A stretch of 64,000 bases of DNA from Ketobacter sp036337295. Its GTDB lineage: Bacteria; Pseudomonadota; Gammaproteobacteria; Pseudomonadales; Ketobacteraceae. Below are positions 44,216 through 53,375 of the stretch, piece by piece (positions within the stretch are counted from its first letter, which is position 1; the number at the start of each line of letters is the position of its first letter). The stretch is from NCBI GenBank assembly GCA_036337295.1, contig JAYZEN010000001.1:1116001-1180000 (forward strand). The letters are read 5' to 3'. The translations under genes and the position numbers were made by a program. Under the pieces are notes generated by a model that was given only the letters and a program-made list of their open reading frames with translations, made no database searches and was not told the origin of the DNA.

Positions 44216-45541
44216 TCAATTGGGCAGGAAAAGATTGAAGCAAACCTGTTTCTGGGCGTGGTCAAAGTTGGCCTTGATACTGCCACCGTGGTGCTGCACG
44301 TGCTCCTGGGCCAGCGCCAACGCCAGGGCCGACATGCCCGCGTCCCGCTGCAACTGGCTGTGCAAATGATTGTAGCGATCGAACAGACGGGCTTTGTCTG
44401 ACTCCGACAGAGTGCCTTCATAGGAAACCTGTACCAATGCTCCCTGGGGCAATTCCCCCAGTGCCACCCGGATCTCCGGCCCCTGGGCAAAGGCCAGGGC
44501 ATAGCGCACCAGGCTGTTGATGGCCTGCTGGATCTGCTCGCCGTGCGCCGGAATCACAATGCTGTCCGGGGCATCCAGCAGGATACTCAAGTTGTATTCC
44601 TCCGCCCGCGGCGCCACCTCGTGTACCGTGCGCACCAGGGCTTCCATCAAATCCAGGGGCAAGCGCGCTTCCTGTTGCGGCGGATGACGGTCCAGATCCG
44701 ACAGGGCCAGCAGATCATTCACCAGCCCCAGCATATTCCCGGAATGACGAACCACCTGTTGCAGGGATTCACGGCCGCGGTCGTCCAGGTCGGGGCTGTT
44801 GCGTTTTTCCAGTTGGTGAGAGAACCCGACGATGGCATTGAGAGGGGTCTTCATCTCGTGGCTCATGTTGGCGAGGAAGCGGGTTTTGGATTCCAGGGCC
44901 TGGATCAGCTCCTGTTCGGCCCGCTCCGCACGGGCCACCTGCTCCTGCAGTTGCTGGTTCTGTTTTGCCAGGCGGGCTTCGGATTGCACCAGCTGGGTCA
45001 GGTAGCTGCTCACCAGAATCAGCACTGCGCAGGTGATGCCCAATGCCTGCAGGAGCTGCTGGGATGCCACGTGTTCCGGAGGCGTCTGATCGTGGAACAC
45101 AAAGCCGTGGTTCTGCGCCAGATAGCAGCTGTAGATGGAGGCCAATACCAATGCCCCCCAGCCCAGGCTGCTACCCAGGCCCCGCAACAACCCGGCCAGC
45201 AACGGCACCAGTATCCACCACCCCAGGTTGGATGTGCCAATGCCGCCCCCGGTGAGAATGGCCCCGGCCCCACCCACAAACACCGCCAGGGTGACCAGTT
45301 GGGTACTGATCCGGAAATGCCGGAACACGCCCAACACCAACAGCGCACTGACGCTCAGCCCCATGGCCGCCGGCACCGTCAGCATGCGCAGGTTGATGTG
45401 CCATTCATAGGCACGTAAAAGAAAGGGAATGCCCACCAGGAGCAACAGGTAACACACAGCTGACGTGGTCCGTATGCGCCGCAACTGAACCGGATCGGTG
45501 CTCTGGGCATCCCATCCACAATTCAGCAGTAAACTCAGCAT
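44216..45541 (-). CDS. Histidine-kinase-like membrane protein, degenerate ATP site (copy 1)
   Basis: A 441-residue protein with six hydrophobic segments (about 27-180), a coiled linker and a HisKA domain with an intact H box, FLANMSHEMKTPLN (His228). The ATPase half is degenerate: the N-box Asn is replaced (LVRYALAFA), the D-x-G-x-G of G1 reads YEGTL, and G2 lacks its glycines (DAGMSALALALAQ). It is the same length as, and clearly paralogous to, the gene just upstream. ATG 45541 is chosen by alignment with that paralogue (LLNCGWDAQ versus FLNWGWDAD). It probably does not autophosphorylate; a phosphatase or scaffold role is possible. Confidence 0.8.
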   Translation of the reverse strand: MLSLLLNCGWDAQSTDPVQLRRIRTTSAVCYLLLLVGIPFLLRAYEWHINLRMLTVPAAMGLSVSALLVLGVFRHFRISTQLVTLAVFVGGAGAILTGGGIGTSNLGWWILVPLLAGLLRGLGSSLGWGALVLASIYSCYLAQNHGFVFHDQTPPEHVASQQLLQALGITCAVLILVSSYLTQLVQSEARLAKQNQQLQEQVARAERAEQELIQALESKTRFLANMSHEMKTPLNAIVGFSHQLEKRNSPDLDDRGRESLQQVVRHSGNMLGLVNDLLALSDLDRHPPQQEARLPLDLMEALVRTVHEVAPRAEEYNLSILLDAPDSIVIPAHGEQIQQAINSLVRYALAFAQGPEIRVALGELPQGALVQVSYEGTLSESDKARLFDRYNHLHSQLQRDAGMSALALALAQEHVQHHGGSIKANFDHAQKQVCFNLFLPN

Positions 45542-45595
45542 CCGTTCCAAAGCCACTCCTTTTTGATGTTCCTGACCCCTCAGTATAGTGTGCGA

Positions 45596-46921
45596 CTATT
45601 GAGTGGGCAGCGTTAGCCGGTAACAAACTCCGGCCCCGGCATCATTCTGAACGATCAACGACCCGGCGTGCAATTCCGCCAGCTCCCGGGCCAACGACAT
45701 GGCCAGTCCGGATACGACAATCGGCCGCTCGCAAGTACTGTGCAGGTGGTGATAGCGATCGAAAATCCGCTCCAAGTGCTGCTCATCGAAGTTCAGTTCT
45801 GTGCACTGGACCTGCATACACCATTGGCCCCCGCCGGCATCGGCCCGCACTCTGACCACCCCTGCGGGGCAATACTGCAAAGCATGGCCCACTACGGTTT
45901 CGATGACCCGCTTGATCTGCGACACATCCCCCTGGGTGAAGGCTTCCGGTACGGCATCCAGCTCCAGCTCCAGATTGCAACGCTGGGCCGTCAGGCGCAG
46001 GCGCGGGGTCAGCACATTAAGCATTTCCCGCAGATCAATCAGTCCCCGGCTCAATTCCATGCGCTCCGATTCCAATTGGGACAGATCCAGCAAATCATTC
46101 ACCAGCTTCAACATCTGGTCGCCGTTGCCCGCCACCATTTTAAGGGCATCGAACTGGCGGGGCTCTATCTTGCCTTCCAGCTGGCCCATAACACGGTGGG
46201 TAAACCCGAGAATGGAATTGAGGGGGGTGCGCAATTCATGAGTCATGTTGGCCAGGAACCGGCTTTTGGCCGCGGCCGCTTGCAGGGCGACTGACTCCGC
46301 TTTTTCCGCCCGCTGCACTTGTTTTTGCAGCTGCTCATTGCGTTCTTTGAGGGCCCGCTCGGACCCCTCGATCTGGGTATGATACGCCGCCATCACCGCC
46401 CCCAATGCCACAAACTCCCCCACCATGATCATCACCCGCTGCACATTGCGTGCCTCTGGCGGGGTGAGGTTATCAAATACCATTCCCTGCGCCTCCAGAG
46501 TAAACAGGAGCAGGCCGGTGGAAAGACTGATGACGGCCCAGCACAAACCCGCCCGCAAACCACCGAACAAACTGCTCATGAGAGCTACAATCAGCCACCA
46601 GGTGACGGCGCCGGAGGACAATCCCCCCACGGTGACATATTGATTGAAACCGCCGAGGAAGATCGCCAGCGCCAGGCTGTGCAGGCTCACGGCAAAGAGG
46701 CGGCGGCGCAACAGCAACAGCGAGCTGCAAGCCAGCGCCAGTACGGTGCTCAACACCAGAATGCGAAACGGGATGCCCCATTGAATGGAGCGCGCAATAA
46801 ACGGCAGGACCAGCAGAATAACGGCAAAGCAGGCACAGACCAGGGACCGGACTCTGCGCAGCAGGGTGGGAGGGGTGGTATCGGCGTCCCACCCCCAGTT
46901 CAGGAATTGGTTCGTATACAT
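45596..46921 (-). CDS. Histidine-kinase-like membrane protein, degenerate ATP site (copy 2)
   Basis: A 441-residue paralogue of the preceding entry, 54 bp upstream of it. Six hydrophobic segments and an intact H box FLANMTHELRTPLN (His228) are present. The N-box Asn is His (VVGHALQYC), the G1 segment CTELNFDEQHLERIF lacks D-x-G-x-G, and the G2 glycines are mostly gone (SGLAMSLARELAELHAG). No receiver domain or response regulator is adjacent. It starts 9 bp after the small unknown gene, so both kinase-like genes seem to belong to the ubi transcription unit. Confidence 0.8.
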   Translation of the reverse strand: MYTNQFLNWGWDADTTPPTLLRRVRSLVCACFAVILLVLPFIARSIQWGIPFRILVLSTVLALACSSLLLLRRRLFAVSLHSLALAIFLGGFNQYVTVGGLSSGAVTWWLIVALMSSLFGGLRAGLCWAVISLSTGLLLFTLEAQGMVFDNLTPPEARNVQRVMIMVGEFVALGAVMAAYHTQIEGSERALKERNEQLQKQVQRAEKAESVALQAAAAKSRFLANMTHELRTPLNSILGFTHRVMGQLEGKIEPRQFDALKMVAGNGDQMLKLVNDLLDLSQLESERMELSRGLIDLREMLNVLTPRLRLTAQRCNLELELDAVPEAFTQGDVSQIKRVIETVVGHALQYCPAGVVRVRADAGGGQWCMQVQCTELNFDEQHLERIFDRYHHLHSTCERPIVVSGLAMSLARELAELHAGSLIVQNDAGAGVCYRLTLPTQ

Positions 46922-46930
46922 GCGCCCTGT

Positions 46931-47218
46931 TTAAGCGGCGACCCCGTCTGCCGTGGTCACCTCTTCCTGCAGCAGTTCCTTCTGCACCGGGTCCGGGCCA
47001 TATTCCTGGATCAACGGGCGTTTGCTGTCGTCCAGCGCCACATCCACTACAGTGCCACGCAGCTCGATGTCCTTGGCGTTGATTTCGATAAGTTGGTTGA
47101 GGGCCTGATCATAATGGGGCTGATTGAACAACACCGAGGCATCCTTGCCGGACACCCACTCCCCCTTTCGCGTCAAATACTGACCGAGCTGGTTTCGTAT
47201 TACGTACGCTTTTGCCAT
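46931..47218 (-). CDS. Small hypothetical protein in the ubi-kinase operon
   Basis: A 95-residue cytoplasmic protein that I do not recognise. MAKAYVIRNQLGQYLTRKGEWVSGKDASVLFNQPHYDQALN looks like a small beta-rich fold that could bind nucleic acid or protein; the C-terminus is acidic. ATG 47218 lies 43 bp past the ubiI-like stop and the next gene begins 9 bp after it, so it is likely co-transcribed with both. Confidence 0.65.
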   Translation of the reverse strand: MAKAYVIRNQLGQYLTRKGEWVSGKDASVLFNQPHYDQALNQLIEINAKDIELRGTVVDVALDDSKRPLIQEYGPDPVQKELLQEEVTTADGVAA

Positions 47219-47261
47219 GCACTTACTCCTGCTTACGGTTTCTCTAAGGTTACAAGAAACC

Positions 47262-48551
47262 TCAAAAATCCGCCACCAGGCCCGGTTGCGCCAGGGCCGG
47301 CAGATCCCCTTCCATACCCATGGCCCGGGCCATGATCTGGCCTTTGATCAGGCTATGCCGGTTGAAGAAGGACATGCCCAGGTTGCGCACCACCCGCAAC
47401 GGCGGAACATCCACGCCGAACAGCCGCTTGAATCCTTCCATGGTGGACATCAAGAGCAGGTTATGGGGTTTGCGGCGGCGCTGATAACGGCGCAGGATGC
47501 TGAAATCCTGCAGTGGCAAGCCGAGCTCCAGCGCCCGCTGAATTTCTTCTGCCAATACCGCCGCATCCAGCAAGCCCAGGTTGATGCCCTGCCCCGCCAG
47601 AGGGTGAATGGTGTGGGCCGCATCCCCCAGCAAGGCCACTCCGGGCTGGACGTAGTCCACCGCATGGTTCTGCAGCAGGGGAAAGGCAAAGCGCCGGTCG
47701 GTAGTCAGTACCGGCCCCAGACGCTGTTCGAAGGCCTGCCCCAGACGCGCGCAAAACTCCGCATCCGACAATGCCATGACCGGTTCCAGCTGATCATCGT
47801 CCAGGGTCCAGACGATGGAAGACAGACAGGAGGCGCGGCTTGTGCTCTGTTCCCGCAGCGGCAGGAAGGCCAGGGGCCCACTCTCCAGAAATACCTGGCG
47901 GGCCGTGTCCCCATGGGGCTGGGCGGTTTGCACCGTGGTGACGATGGCGCTCTGGCCATAGGACCAGGTGCGGCAGCGGAATCCCAGCTGGTCCCGCACC
48001 CGGGACCGGGCACCGTCGGCACCGATCAGCAGGGTGGGCTCCAGGGCGCGGCCATCGCGCAACAGGATGCGCCAGCCGCCCTGCTCGTTTTCCAGGATTT
48101 TGTCCAACCCGGTGGCGATCACTTCCACATTGGACGCCGCCAGCACCCGCTCATACAGGGCATGGGTGGTAACCCGGTTTTCCACGATATGGCCCAGGTG
48201 GGTGGCCCCGGCCTCTGCGGCGTGGAATTGGATGTTGCCGGTGCCATCGCCATCCCAGACATCCATATGGACGAAGGGTGCCACCCGTTGCGCCGCCATG
48301 GCATGCCACGCACCCAGGCGCCGCAGCATGTTCTCCGAGGCCTGGGTCAGCGCGCTGACCCGGGGATCAAAGCTGTGCGGCCATAGTTCCGGGCTATCTG
48401 GGAGCTGCGGATCAATGATCTGGACGGAAACCGGCTGCTCCGCCAGCGCCGCCGCCAGGGTAAGACCGGCCATACCGGCGCCGACGATCAGGATATCCGG
48501 TTGCCCTGTCGAGGAGGCGGAGGGCGTGGAGGTCGAGGGTGTTGAATTCAA
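47262..48551 (-). CDS. ubiI: FAD-dependent ubiquinone-biosynthesis hydroxylase (UbiI/VisC-like)
   Basis: A 429-residue flavoprotein monooxygenase of the UbiH/UbiI/COQ6 family. FAD motifs are ILIVGAGMAGLTLAAAL (about 20-36), the DG motif LLIGADGARSRVRDQL and the GD motif ALLGDAAHTIHPLAGQGINLGLLDA. It acts on ring positions of the ubiquinone precursor. The start is TTG 48551, overlapping the ubiH stop, with GGAGG 8 bp upstream. It is the fourth gene of ygfB-pepP-ubiH-ubiI, which gives the name; whether it hydroxylates C5 or C1 needs its paralogues. Confidence 0.88.
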   Translation of the reverse strand: MNSTPSTSTPSASSTGQPDILIVGAGMAGLTLAAALAEQPVSVQIIDPQLPDSPELWPHSFDPRVSALTQASENMLRRLGAWHAMAAQRVAPFVHMDVWDGDGTGNIQFHAAEAGATHLGHIVENRVTTHALYERVLAASNVEVIATGLDKILENEQGGWRILLRDGRALEPTLLIGADGARSRVRDQLGFRCRTWSYGQSAIVTTVQTAQPHGDTARQVFLESGPLAFLPLREQSTSRASCLSSIVWTLDDDQLEPVMALSDAEFCARLGQAFEQRLGPVLTTDRRFAFPLLQNHAVDYVQPGVALLGDAAHTIHPLAGQGINLGLLDAAVLAEEIQRALELGLPLQDFSILRRYQRRRKPHNLLLMSTMEGFKRLFGVDVPPLRVVRNLGMSFFNRHSLIKGQIMARAMGMEGDLPALAQPGLVADF

Positions 48552-49756
48552 GGAGCCACCTCCGGCAGCGTGGTGGACACCGAACGCCCCATGGCATGGC
48601 GGGCCACCAAGCGTTTGGTGCCCTGCAGGGTGTCGAACAGCAGCAGGCCACTGTTACGGGCCAGGCTCAGCAGGGGGTTGTGATTGCTGAACAGCTTGGT
48701 GAGCTTGTCGGAAAACTGGATGGTGTTGAACTGGTCCTGCTGCCGTTGCTGCAGATAGCCGTTGAGCAGTTTGAAATCGCCCCAGGGGATGTTGCGGGCT
48801 TTGGCATCAAACAGGGTCTGCACCAGCACCGCCACATCCCGCATGGCCATGTTGAGGCCCTGCCCCGCCACCGGATGCAAACCGTGAGCGGCATTGCCCA
48901 ACACCACCACATTGGGGCGCACCTGTTCTTTGGCCAGGGTGAGTGCCAACGGGTAGGTATAGCGCTTGCCCACCCGGGTGAGGCGGCCGATGGCGGACCC
49001 CGCAGCCTGTTCCAGTGCCGCCATGAACGTCTCATCATCGGCGGCCATCAAGGCATCGGCCCGCGCCTGGTCCAGGCACCAGGTCAGCCCCCAGCGATTG
49101 TCGGTCTGCGGCAACACCGCCAGGGGACCGGTGGCGGTAAAACGCTCCAATGCCAGATTGTTGTGAGGGCGATCCGGCGTCACCGCCGTGACAATGGCCA
49201 CCTGATCGTAGGGGGTGACCTGCGCACCAATACCCAGCAGCTCCCGCCCCCGGGACTCGGCGCCGTCCGCGATCACCACCAGCGGCGTTTTGATCATGTC
49301 CCAGCGCCCGTCCATCTCCACCGAGGCCACCACCTGATCCTCTTCATAATGCAGGCCGCCAATCTCCGCCGGTGCCAACACCTGCACATTGGGGCAGCGC
49401 TGCAGGTGCTCAAACAGGAACTTGCCCATATAACGGTTTTCAATCACGTAGCCCAGGGCCCGTACCCGCTCCTCTTCAGCGCGAATCACAGCGCGACCAA
49501 AGCTACCCTGATTGGTGATGTCGATGGTGTGAATGGGCACGGCAAACTCGCGCATGGACTGCCACAGCCCCAGCTGATCGAATACATGACATGTGCCATT
49601 GGACAGGGCGGTATTGCGGGCGTCAAAACTGGGATGCAGCTCCGAGGCTTGCGGCAGAAACTTTTCCACCACGGCAATGCTGAGCTTGGGATCGCGGGCC
49701 AGGCAAGCGGCGAGGGAGGCACCCACCAGGCCGCCCCCCATGATGACCACGTCCAT
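48548..49756 (-). CDS. ubiH: 2-octaprenyl-6-methoxyphenol hydroxylase (UbiH)
   Basis: A 402-residue FAD monooxygenase. FAD-binding motifs are VVIMGGGLVGASLAACLA (about 4-21), VIADGAESRGRELLG and VVLGNAAHGLHPVAGQGLNMAMRDV. ATG 49756 overlaps the pepP stop (TGATG), so it is translated by coupling. Note GNAAHG where most members have GDAAH. It sits in the conserved ygfB-pepP-ubiH-ubiI order. Confidence 0.93.
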   Translation of the reverse strand: MDVVIMGGGLVGASLAACLARDPKLSIAVVEKFLPQASELHPSFDARNTALSNGTCHVFDQLGLWQSMREFAVPIHTIDITNQGSFGRAVIRAEEERVRALGYVIENRYMGKFLFEHLQRCPNVQVLAPAEIGGLHYEEDQVVASVEMDGRWDMIKTPLVVIADGAESRGRELLGIGAQVTPYDQVAIVTAVTPDRPHNNLALERFTATGPLAVLPQTDNRWGLTWCLDQARADALMAADDETFMAALEQAAGSAIGRLTRVGKRYTYPLALTLAKEQVRPNVVVLGNAAHGLHPVAGQGLNMAMRDVAVLVQTLFDAKARNIPWGDFKLLNGYLQQRQQDQFNTIQFSDKLTKLFSNHNPLLSLARNSGLLLFDTLQGTKRLVARHAMGRSVSTTLPEVAP

Positions 49757-51096
49757 CAAGCCACTCGTTTATGCAGCTTGGCGGCTTTCGCCATCAAGGC
49801 TTCGATGGCATCTGCGTCTTTGGGCACCTTGGCGGTGAGTACCTTGCGGCCTTTGTCCGTCACCAGCACATCATCCTCAATGCGGATACCGATGCCCCGC
49901 CACTGCGGGTCCACGCTGTCGTCGTCCGGCGCCACGTACAGGCCTGGCTCCACCGTCAGCACCATCCCGGGTTCCAGTTCCCGCCAGGCGTCCCCCACCT
50001 TGTAATCGCCCACATCATGCACGTCCATACCCAGCCAATGGCCGGTGCGGTGCATGTAGAAACGACGAAAGGCTTCGCTTTCAATCAGCTCATCCACCTT
50101 GCCCTGCAGCAAACCCAGTTTGACCAGGCCGCGGGTGAGTTCCTTCACCGCCGCCTCGTGGGGCTGGTTCCAGTGGTTACCCGGCTTCACCTGCTTGATG
50201 GCCGCCAGCTGGGCTTTCAACACCACATCATAGATCGCCCGCTGGGCGGGGCTGAAGCGTCCGTTCACCGGAAACGTACGGGTGATGTCCGCTGCGTAGT
50301 GCTGGTATTCCGCCCCGGCGTCAATCAACACCAGGTCGCCGCTGTTGAGTTCGGCGTTGTTGTCGATGTAATGCAGGATGCAGGCGTTGGCACCCCCGCC
50401 GACGATACTGGAATAGGCAGGGAAGCGACTGCCCTGGCGCCCGAACTCATGCAGGAACTCAGCTTCCAGTTGAAACTCCATCAGCCCGGGATGGCATTTT
50501 TCCATGGCCCGGACATGGGCCTCGGCGGTCATGTCTGCGGCCTTCTGCATCAGCCGGATTTCGGCTTTGCTCTTGTACAGGCGCATATCGTGCAGCAGGT
50601 GATCCAGGGCGATGAACTCACCGGGAGGATGGGCCCCGCTGCGCACCTTGGCGCGAATGGTGTTGACCCATTCCATCACCTGGCGGTCAAAATCCTTGTC
50701 CTTGCCCATGGCGTAATAAACCCGGTCGGTGCCTTCCAGCAACCCCGGCAGGATCTCGTCGATATCACCGATAGGGAAAGCATCGTCAGCCCCGTACTGC
50801 TTGACTACCCCTTCCGGGCCGGCCCGATAGCCGTTCCAGATTTCCATCTCCCGATCCCGCTCGCGGCAGAACATCACAAACTCGCCGTGCTCGCGCCCGG
50901 GGATCAGCACCAGCACCGCTTCCGGCTCACCGAACCCGGTGAGGTAATAGAAATCACTGTCCTGGCGGTAGGGGTATTCGGTATCGCGGCTGCGGGTGCG
51001 CATGGGGGCGGCGGGGACGATGGCGATGGAGTTGGGCTCCATCATGTCCATCAACTGGGCACGGCGTTCAACAAACTCTTTTTTGGTAATACTCAT
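49756..51096 (-). CDS. pepP: Xaa-Pro aminopeptidase (aminopeptidase P)
   Basis: A 446-residue dinuclear-metal peptidase that removes N-terminal residues before proline. The creatinase/APP fold is complete: N-terminal domain PYRQDSDFYYLTGFGEPEAV, then metal ligands in LIDAGAEYQHYAADITRTF (two Asp), HRTGHWLGMDVHD (His), VEPGLYV (Glu) and GIRIEDDVLVT (Glu). Typical length and operon position. Confidence 0.96.
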   Translation of the reverse strand: MSITKKEFVERRAQLMDMMEPNSIAIVPAAPMRTRSRDTEYPYRQDSDFYYLTGFGEPEAVLVLIPGREHGEFVMFCRERDREMEIWNGYRAGPEGVVKQYGADDAFPIGDIDEILPGLLEGTDRVYYAMGKDKDFDRQVMEWVNTIRAKVRSGAHPPGEFIALDHLLHDMRLYKSKAEIRLMQKAADMTAEAHVRAMEKCHPGLMEFQLEAEFLHEFGRQGSRFPAYSSIVGGGANACILHYIDNNAELNSGDLVLIDAGAEYQHYAADITRTFPVNGRFSPAQRAIYDVVLKAQLAAIKQVKPGNHWNQPHEAAVKELTRGLVKLGLLQGKVDELIESEAFRRFYMHRTGHWLGMDVHDVGDYKVGDAWRELEPGMVLTVEPGLYVAPDDDSVDPQWRGIGIRIEDDVLVTDKGRKVLTAKVPKDADAIEALMAKAAKLHKRVA

Positions 51097-51121
51097 TCAG
51101 TGGAGCTCTCCAGCGGTGCTA

Positions 51122-51703
51122 TCAATGAATCGTGGCACCGGGCGGCACCATATTGTCGCGGTCCATGGCAAATTCGGTGAAGATCATCAGGGCGGCCATG
51201 CGCACGTATTCCAGCACTTCGAAATAGGCGGCCTCACCGTCCTCTTCCTCATCCACTTCGGTATCCACCTGACTGATCTGCTGGATGTCGCGCAGGGCGG
51301 ACAGGGCATCTTCGGTGAACTCCTCCGGCTTGCGGGAACCGGCCGAGCCAAACCCCGCCAGGAAGCCGGAGCACCATTCTGCCAGGGAGCCCAGGCGGGC
51401 ATCCAGGGGGTCTTCGTCATCGGGCAACAGCGGCATAAAGTTGAACTGGTCGTCCGCCAGCTCACCCAGCGTAAAGCGGTGCAGCTCGCAGAACCACTCC
51501 CGGGTGTTCTCCCAGGGTTCGCCCTTCACGCCCAGGTTGGACAGGTATTCCGTGAGCCAGGCCACCTGATCCCCCTTGATGCCGCCGCTGAGTTGGCCGC
51601 AGAGGATGCCATGGGCCTCCGACGGGCTGGCGAGGGCGTCAATCTTGCGTAATTCCGCTTCCAGTTCGTAAAAATCCAGTACGTCTTCAGCTTGCAGGGA
51701 CAT
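51122..51703 (-). CDS. ygfB: YgfB/UPF0149 family protein
   Basis: A 193-residue cytoplasmic protein of the UPF0149 family, helical, with ALASPSEAHGILCGQLSGG and WCSGFLAGFG as landmarks. ATG 51703 follows GGAAAAG; in-frame upstream starts would add an extension not seen in the family. First gene of the pepP-ubiH-ubiI operon, divergent from the zapB-like gene. In Pseudomonas a YgfB protein affects AmpDh3/AmpC expression; here the role is unknown. Confidence 0.9.
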   Translation of the reverse strand: MSLQAEDVLDFYELEAELRKIDALASPSEAHGILCGQLSGGIKGDQVAWLTEYLSNLGVKGEPWENTREWFCELHRFTLGELADDQFNFMPLLPDDEDPLDARLGSLAEWCSGFLAGFGSAGSRKPEEFTEDALSALRDIQQISQVDTEVDEEEDGEAAYFEVLEYVRMAALMIFTEFAMDRDNMVPPGATIH

Positions 51704-51876
51704 TGGGTCTTTTCCGATTCTAAACACTTGCCCGCATTGTAACACGCTGCCGGGTGTAGCAAAGCCGGGAATCAGGCTAAGCTTAACCCATGAGCAGGCA
51801 CCGAACGCGAAAAGCGTCATAGTGCGGACCCGGTACTTCATGTACCATAGACACCAAAAATTGCGACCGAATCCGA

Positions 51877-52092
51877 ATGAATAAGATTGAGCAGCTATTC
51901 AAGAACCTCGAGTCCCGCGTGGATGAATTCATTGAACTCTGTGATGAATACAAACGCCATAACCGATCACTGAAGGCCAGAGAGTCGCAACTGGCGGAAG
52001 AACGCGCCAATCTGATGAAAAAGAATGACATGGCCCGGGCCAAAGTGGAGGCCATGATCTCTCGCCTGAAGGCACTGGAGCAGGACTCATGA
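51877..52092 (+). CDS. ZapB-like coiled-coil protein (TIGR02449 type)
   Basis: A 71-residue protein that is one long coiled coil (FKNLESRVDEFIELCDEY, SRLKALEQDS). It is the size and place of the TIGR02449/ZapB-like protein that precedes zapA in pseudomonads. It overlaps the zapA start by 4 bp, so translation is coupled. Likely a division-site scaffold partner of ZapA. Confidence 0.85.
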   Translation: MNKIEQLFKNLESRVDEFIELCDEYKRHNRSLKARESQLAEERANLMKKNDMARAKVEAMISRLKALEQDS

Positions 52093-52400
52093 GCGACATC
52101 GAAACGTTGCACGTCAACATTCTGGACCGGGAGTACGGTGTCAGCTGCCCGCCCCAGGAGGTGGAGGAACTGCGCAGCTCGGCCCGCCTGCTGGACGAGC
52201 GCATGCGGGAGATCCGCCGTTCCGGCAAGATCGTCGGCGTGGATCGCATTGCGGTGATGGCCGCCCTCAATATCGCCCATGAGCTCATCAAGGCCCGCTC
52301 TGAACTGGCCAATTATGACCGCATCACCGAGAAGCAGCTGGCCAAGCTCAACGAGAAAATCGAGCGCGCCCTGGCTTCCGCCCGGCAGTTGGATCTGTAA
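52089..52400 (+). CDS. zapA: Cell division protein ZapA
   Basis: A 103-residue FtsZ-associated protein. The N-terminal beta-rich part (TLHVNILDREYGVSCPPQEVEELRSSARLLDERM) and a C-terminal coiled-coil helix match ZapA, which bundles FtsZ filaments at midcell. 6S RNA follows immediately, as in many gammaproteobacteria. Confidence 0.93.
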   Translation: MSDIETLHVNILDREYGVSCPPQEVEELRSSARLLDERMREIRRSGKIVGVDRIAVMAALNIAHELIKARSELANYDRITEKQLAKLNEKIERALASARQLDL

Positions 52401-52452
52401 AGTCAAGCCCTTCGGCACAAATAGGTTGTTCGAGAAACCCTCTGGATTCCGT

Positions 52453-52458
52453 TATAAT
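52453..52458 (+). promoter_or_regulatory. -10 box of 6S RNA
   Basis: A perfect TATAAT lies 65 bp after the zapA stop. Transcription should begin about 8 bases later, at the base of the 6S closing stem. No convincing -35 box is seen. Confidence 0.65.
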
Positions 52459-52465
52459 TGGGCCC

Positions 52466-52650
52466 GAGCCCCCTGCGCTGTTCGTGGTATCTGGCCGACG
52501 TCCCTGAGCCGATGCTTTTTTCACCCGGGGGTTCCTTCTGGTGTGGGAGTGCATGTCCGCATGACGGAAAGCCCGATGCATCATAGGAACCACCACCTTG
52601 AACCTTGGGTTCAAGGGCTACCGCCAGTCACGGCAGAACGGGGGGCACTA
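52466..52650 (+). ncRNA. ssrS: 6S RNA (ssrS)
   Basis: About 185 nt between zapA and ygfA, the normal place of 6S RNA. Conserved 6S blocks are CCCTGAGCCGAT (52502-52513) and the 3' hairpin CCTTGAACC / GGGTTCAAGG (52596-52617). The 5' end (GAGCCCCCTG) pairs with the 3' end (GGGGGGC) to close the rod. 6S RNA mimics an open promoter and sequesters sigma70 RNA polymerase in stationary phase. Ends are estimated from the -10 box and the closing stem. Confidence 0.88.
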
Positions 52651-52709
52651 CCTTTACATCCCAGTCAGTCCAACCCTGGTACCCGGCCAGCAGAAACGGA
52701 ATTCGCAAC

Positions 52710-53330
52710 TTGGAATTGCCAGACAACGCCTCCAACAATCCCCCTGCCAAAAACGACCTTCGTAAATCCCTGCGCAGCAATCGCCGTAACCTGAGCCGAC
52801 AGCAGCAACGCCAGGCCTCCATGGGCTTATGCCGCCAGCTGAGCCGGTTGCCGGAATTCCTCTTCGGCCAGCGCATTGCCGCCTATATTCCCAATGATGG
52901 TGAGATTGACCCGCAGCCATTGCTGGAGCTGGCCTGGCGCCTGGGGAAAGAGGTTTACCTGCCGATTCTGCACCCCTGCGCCAAGGGCCGCCTGTTATTC
53001 ATGGCCCACTACCCGAACCAGCCCATGGCCAAGAACCGCTACGGCATCCCTGAGCCCCTGTGTGATCAGAGCGCCTATTGCCCGGTGTGGACGCTGGACC
53101 TGGTGTTGACGCCCCTGGTGGGATTTGATGCGGAGGGCAACCGCATGGGCATGGGTGGCGGCTTTTACGACCGCACCTTCGCTTTCTTGAACACCGGCAG
53201 CCGACCCCGGATACCCATGATGGTGGGGGTAGCCCATGAATGCCAGAAAACACCCCAACTGCCCAACGAGCCATGGGATATCGTAATGCACAAAATTGTC
53301 ACGGATAGCGCAATCTACACAGCCCGGTAG
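52710..53330 (+). CDS. ygfA: 5-formyltetrahydrofolate cyclo-ligase
   Basis: A 206-residue enzyme that converts 5-formyl-THF to 5,10-methenyl-THF using ATP. LRKSLRSNRRNLSRQQQ is the N-terminal substrate region; the ATP/metal signature is in GNRMGMGGGFYDRTF. The longest frame begins inside 6S RNA, so I place the start at TTG 52710 (TTG 52716 is next), giving normal family length. Co-transcription from the 6S promoter is typical of this locus. Confidence 0.9.
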   Translation: MELPDNASNNPPAKNDLRKSLRSNRRNLSRQQQRQASMGLCRQLSRLPEFLFGQRIAAYIPNDGEIDPQPLLELAWRLGKEVYLPILHPCAKGRLLFMAHYPNQPMAKNRYGIPEPLCDQSAYCPVWTLDLVLTPLVGFDAEGNRMGMGGGFYDRTFAFLNTGSRPRIPMMVGVAHECQKTPQLPNEPWDIVMHKIVTDSAIYTAR

Positions 53331-53375
53331 ACGCGATGAAAGACGGTAGGCCGGGGAACAACCTACCGGATGGAA

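Noticed and set aside
48539..50005. 488-residue plus-strand frame
   Set aside because: Shadow of ubiH and pepP on the minus strand.
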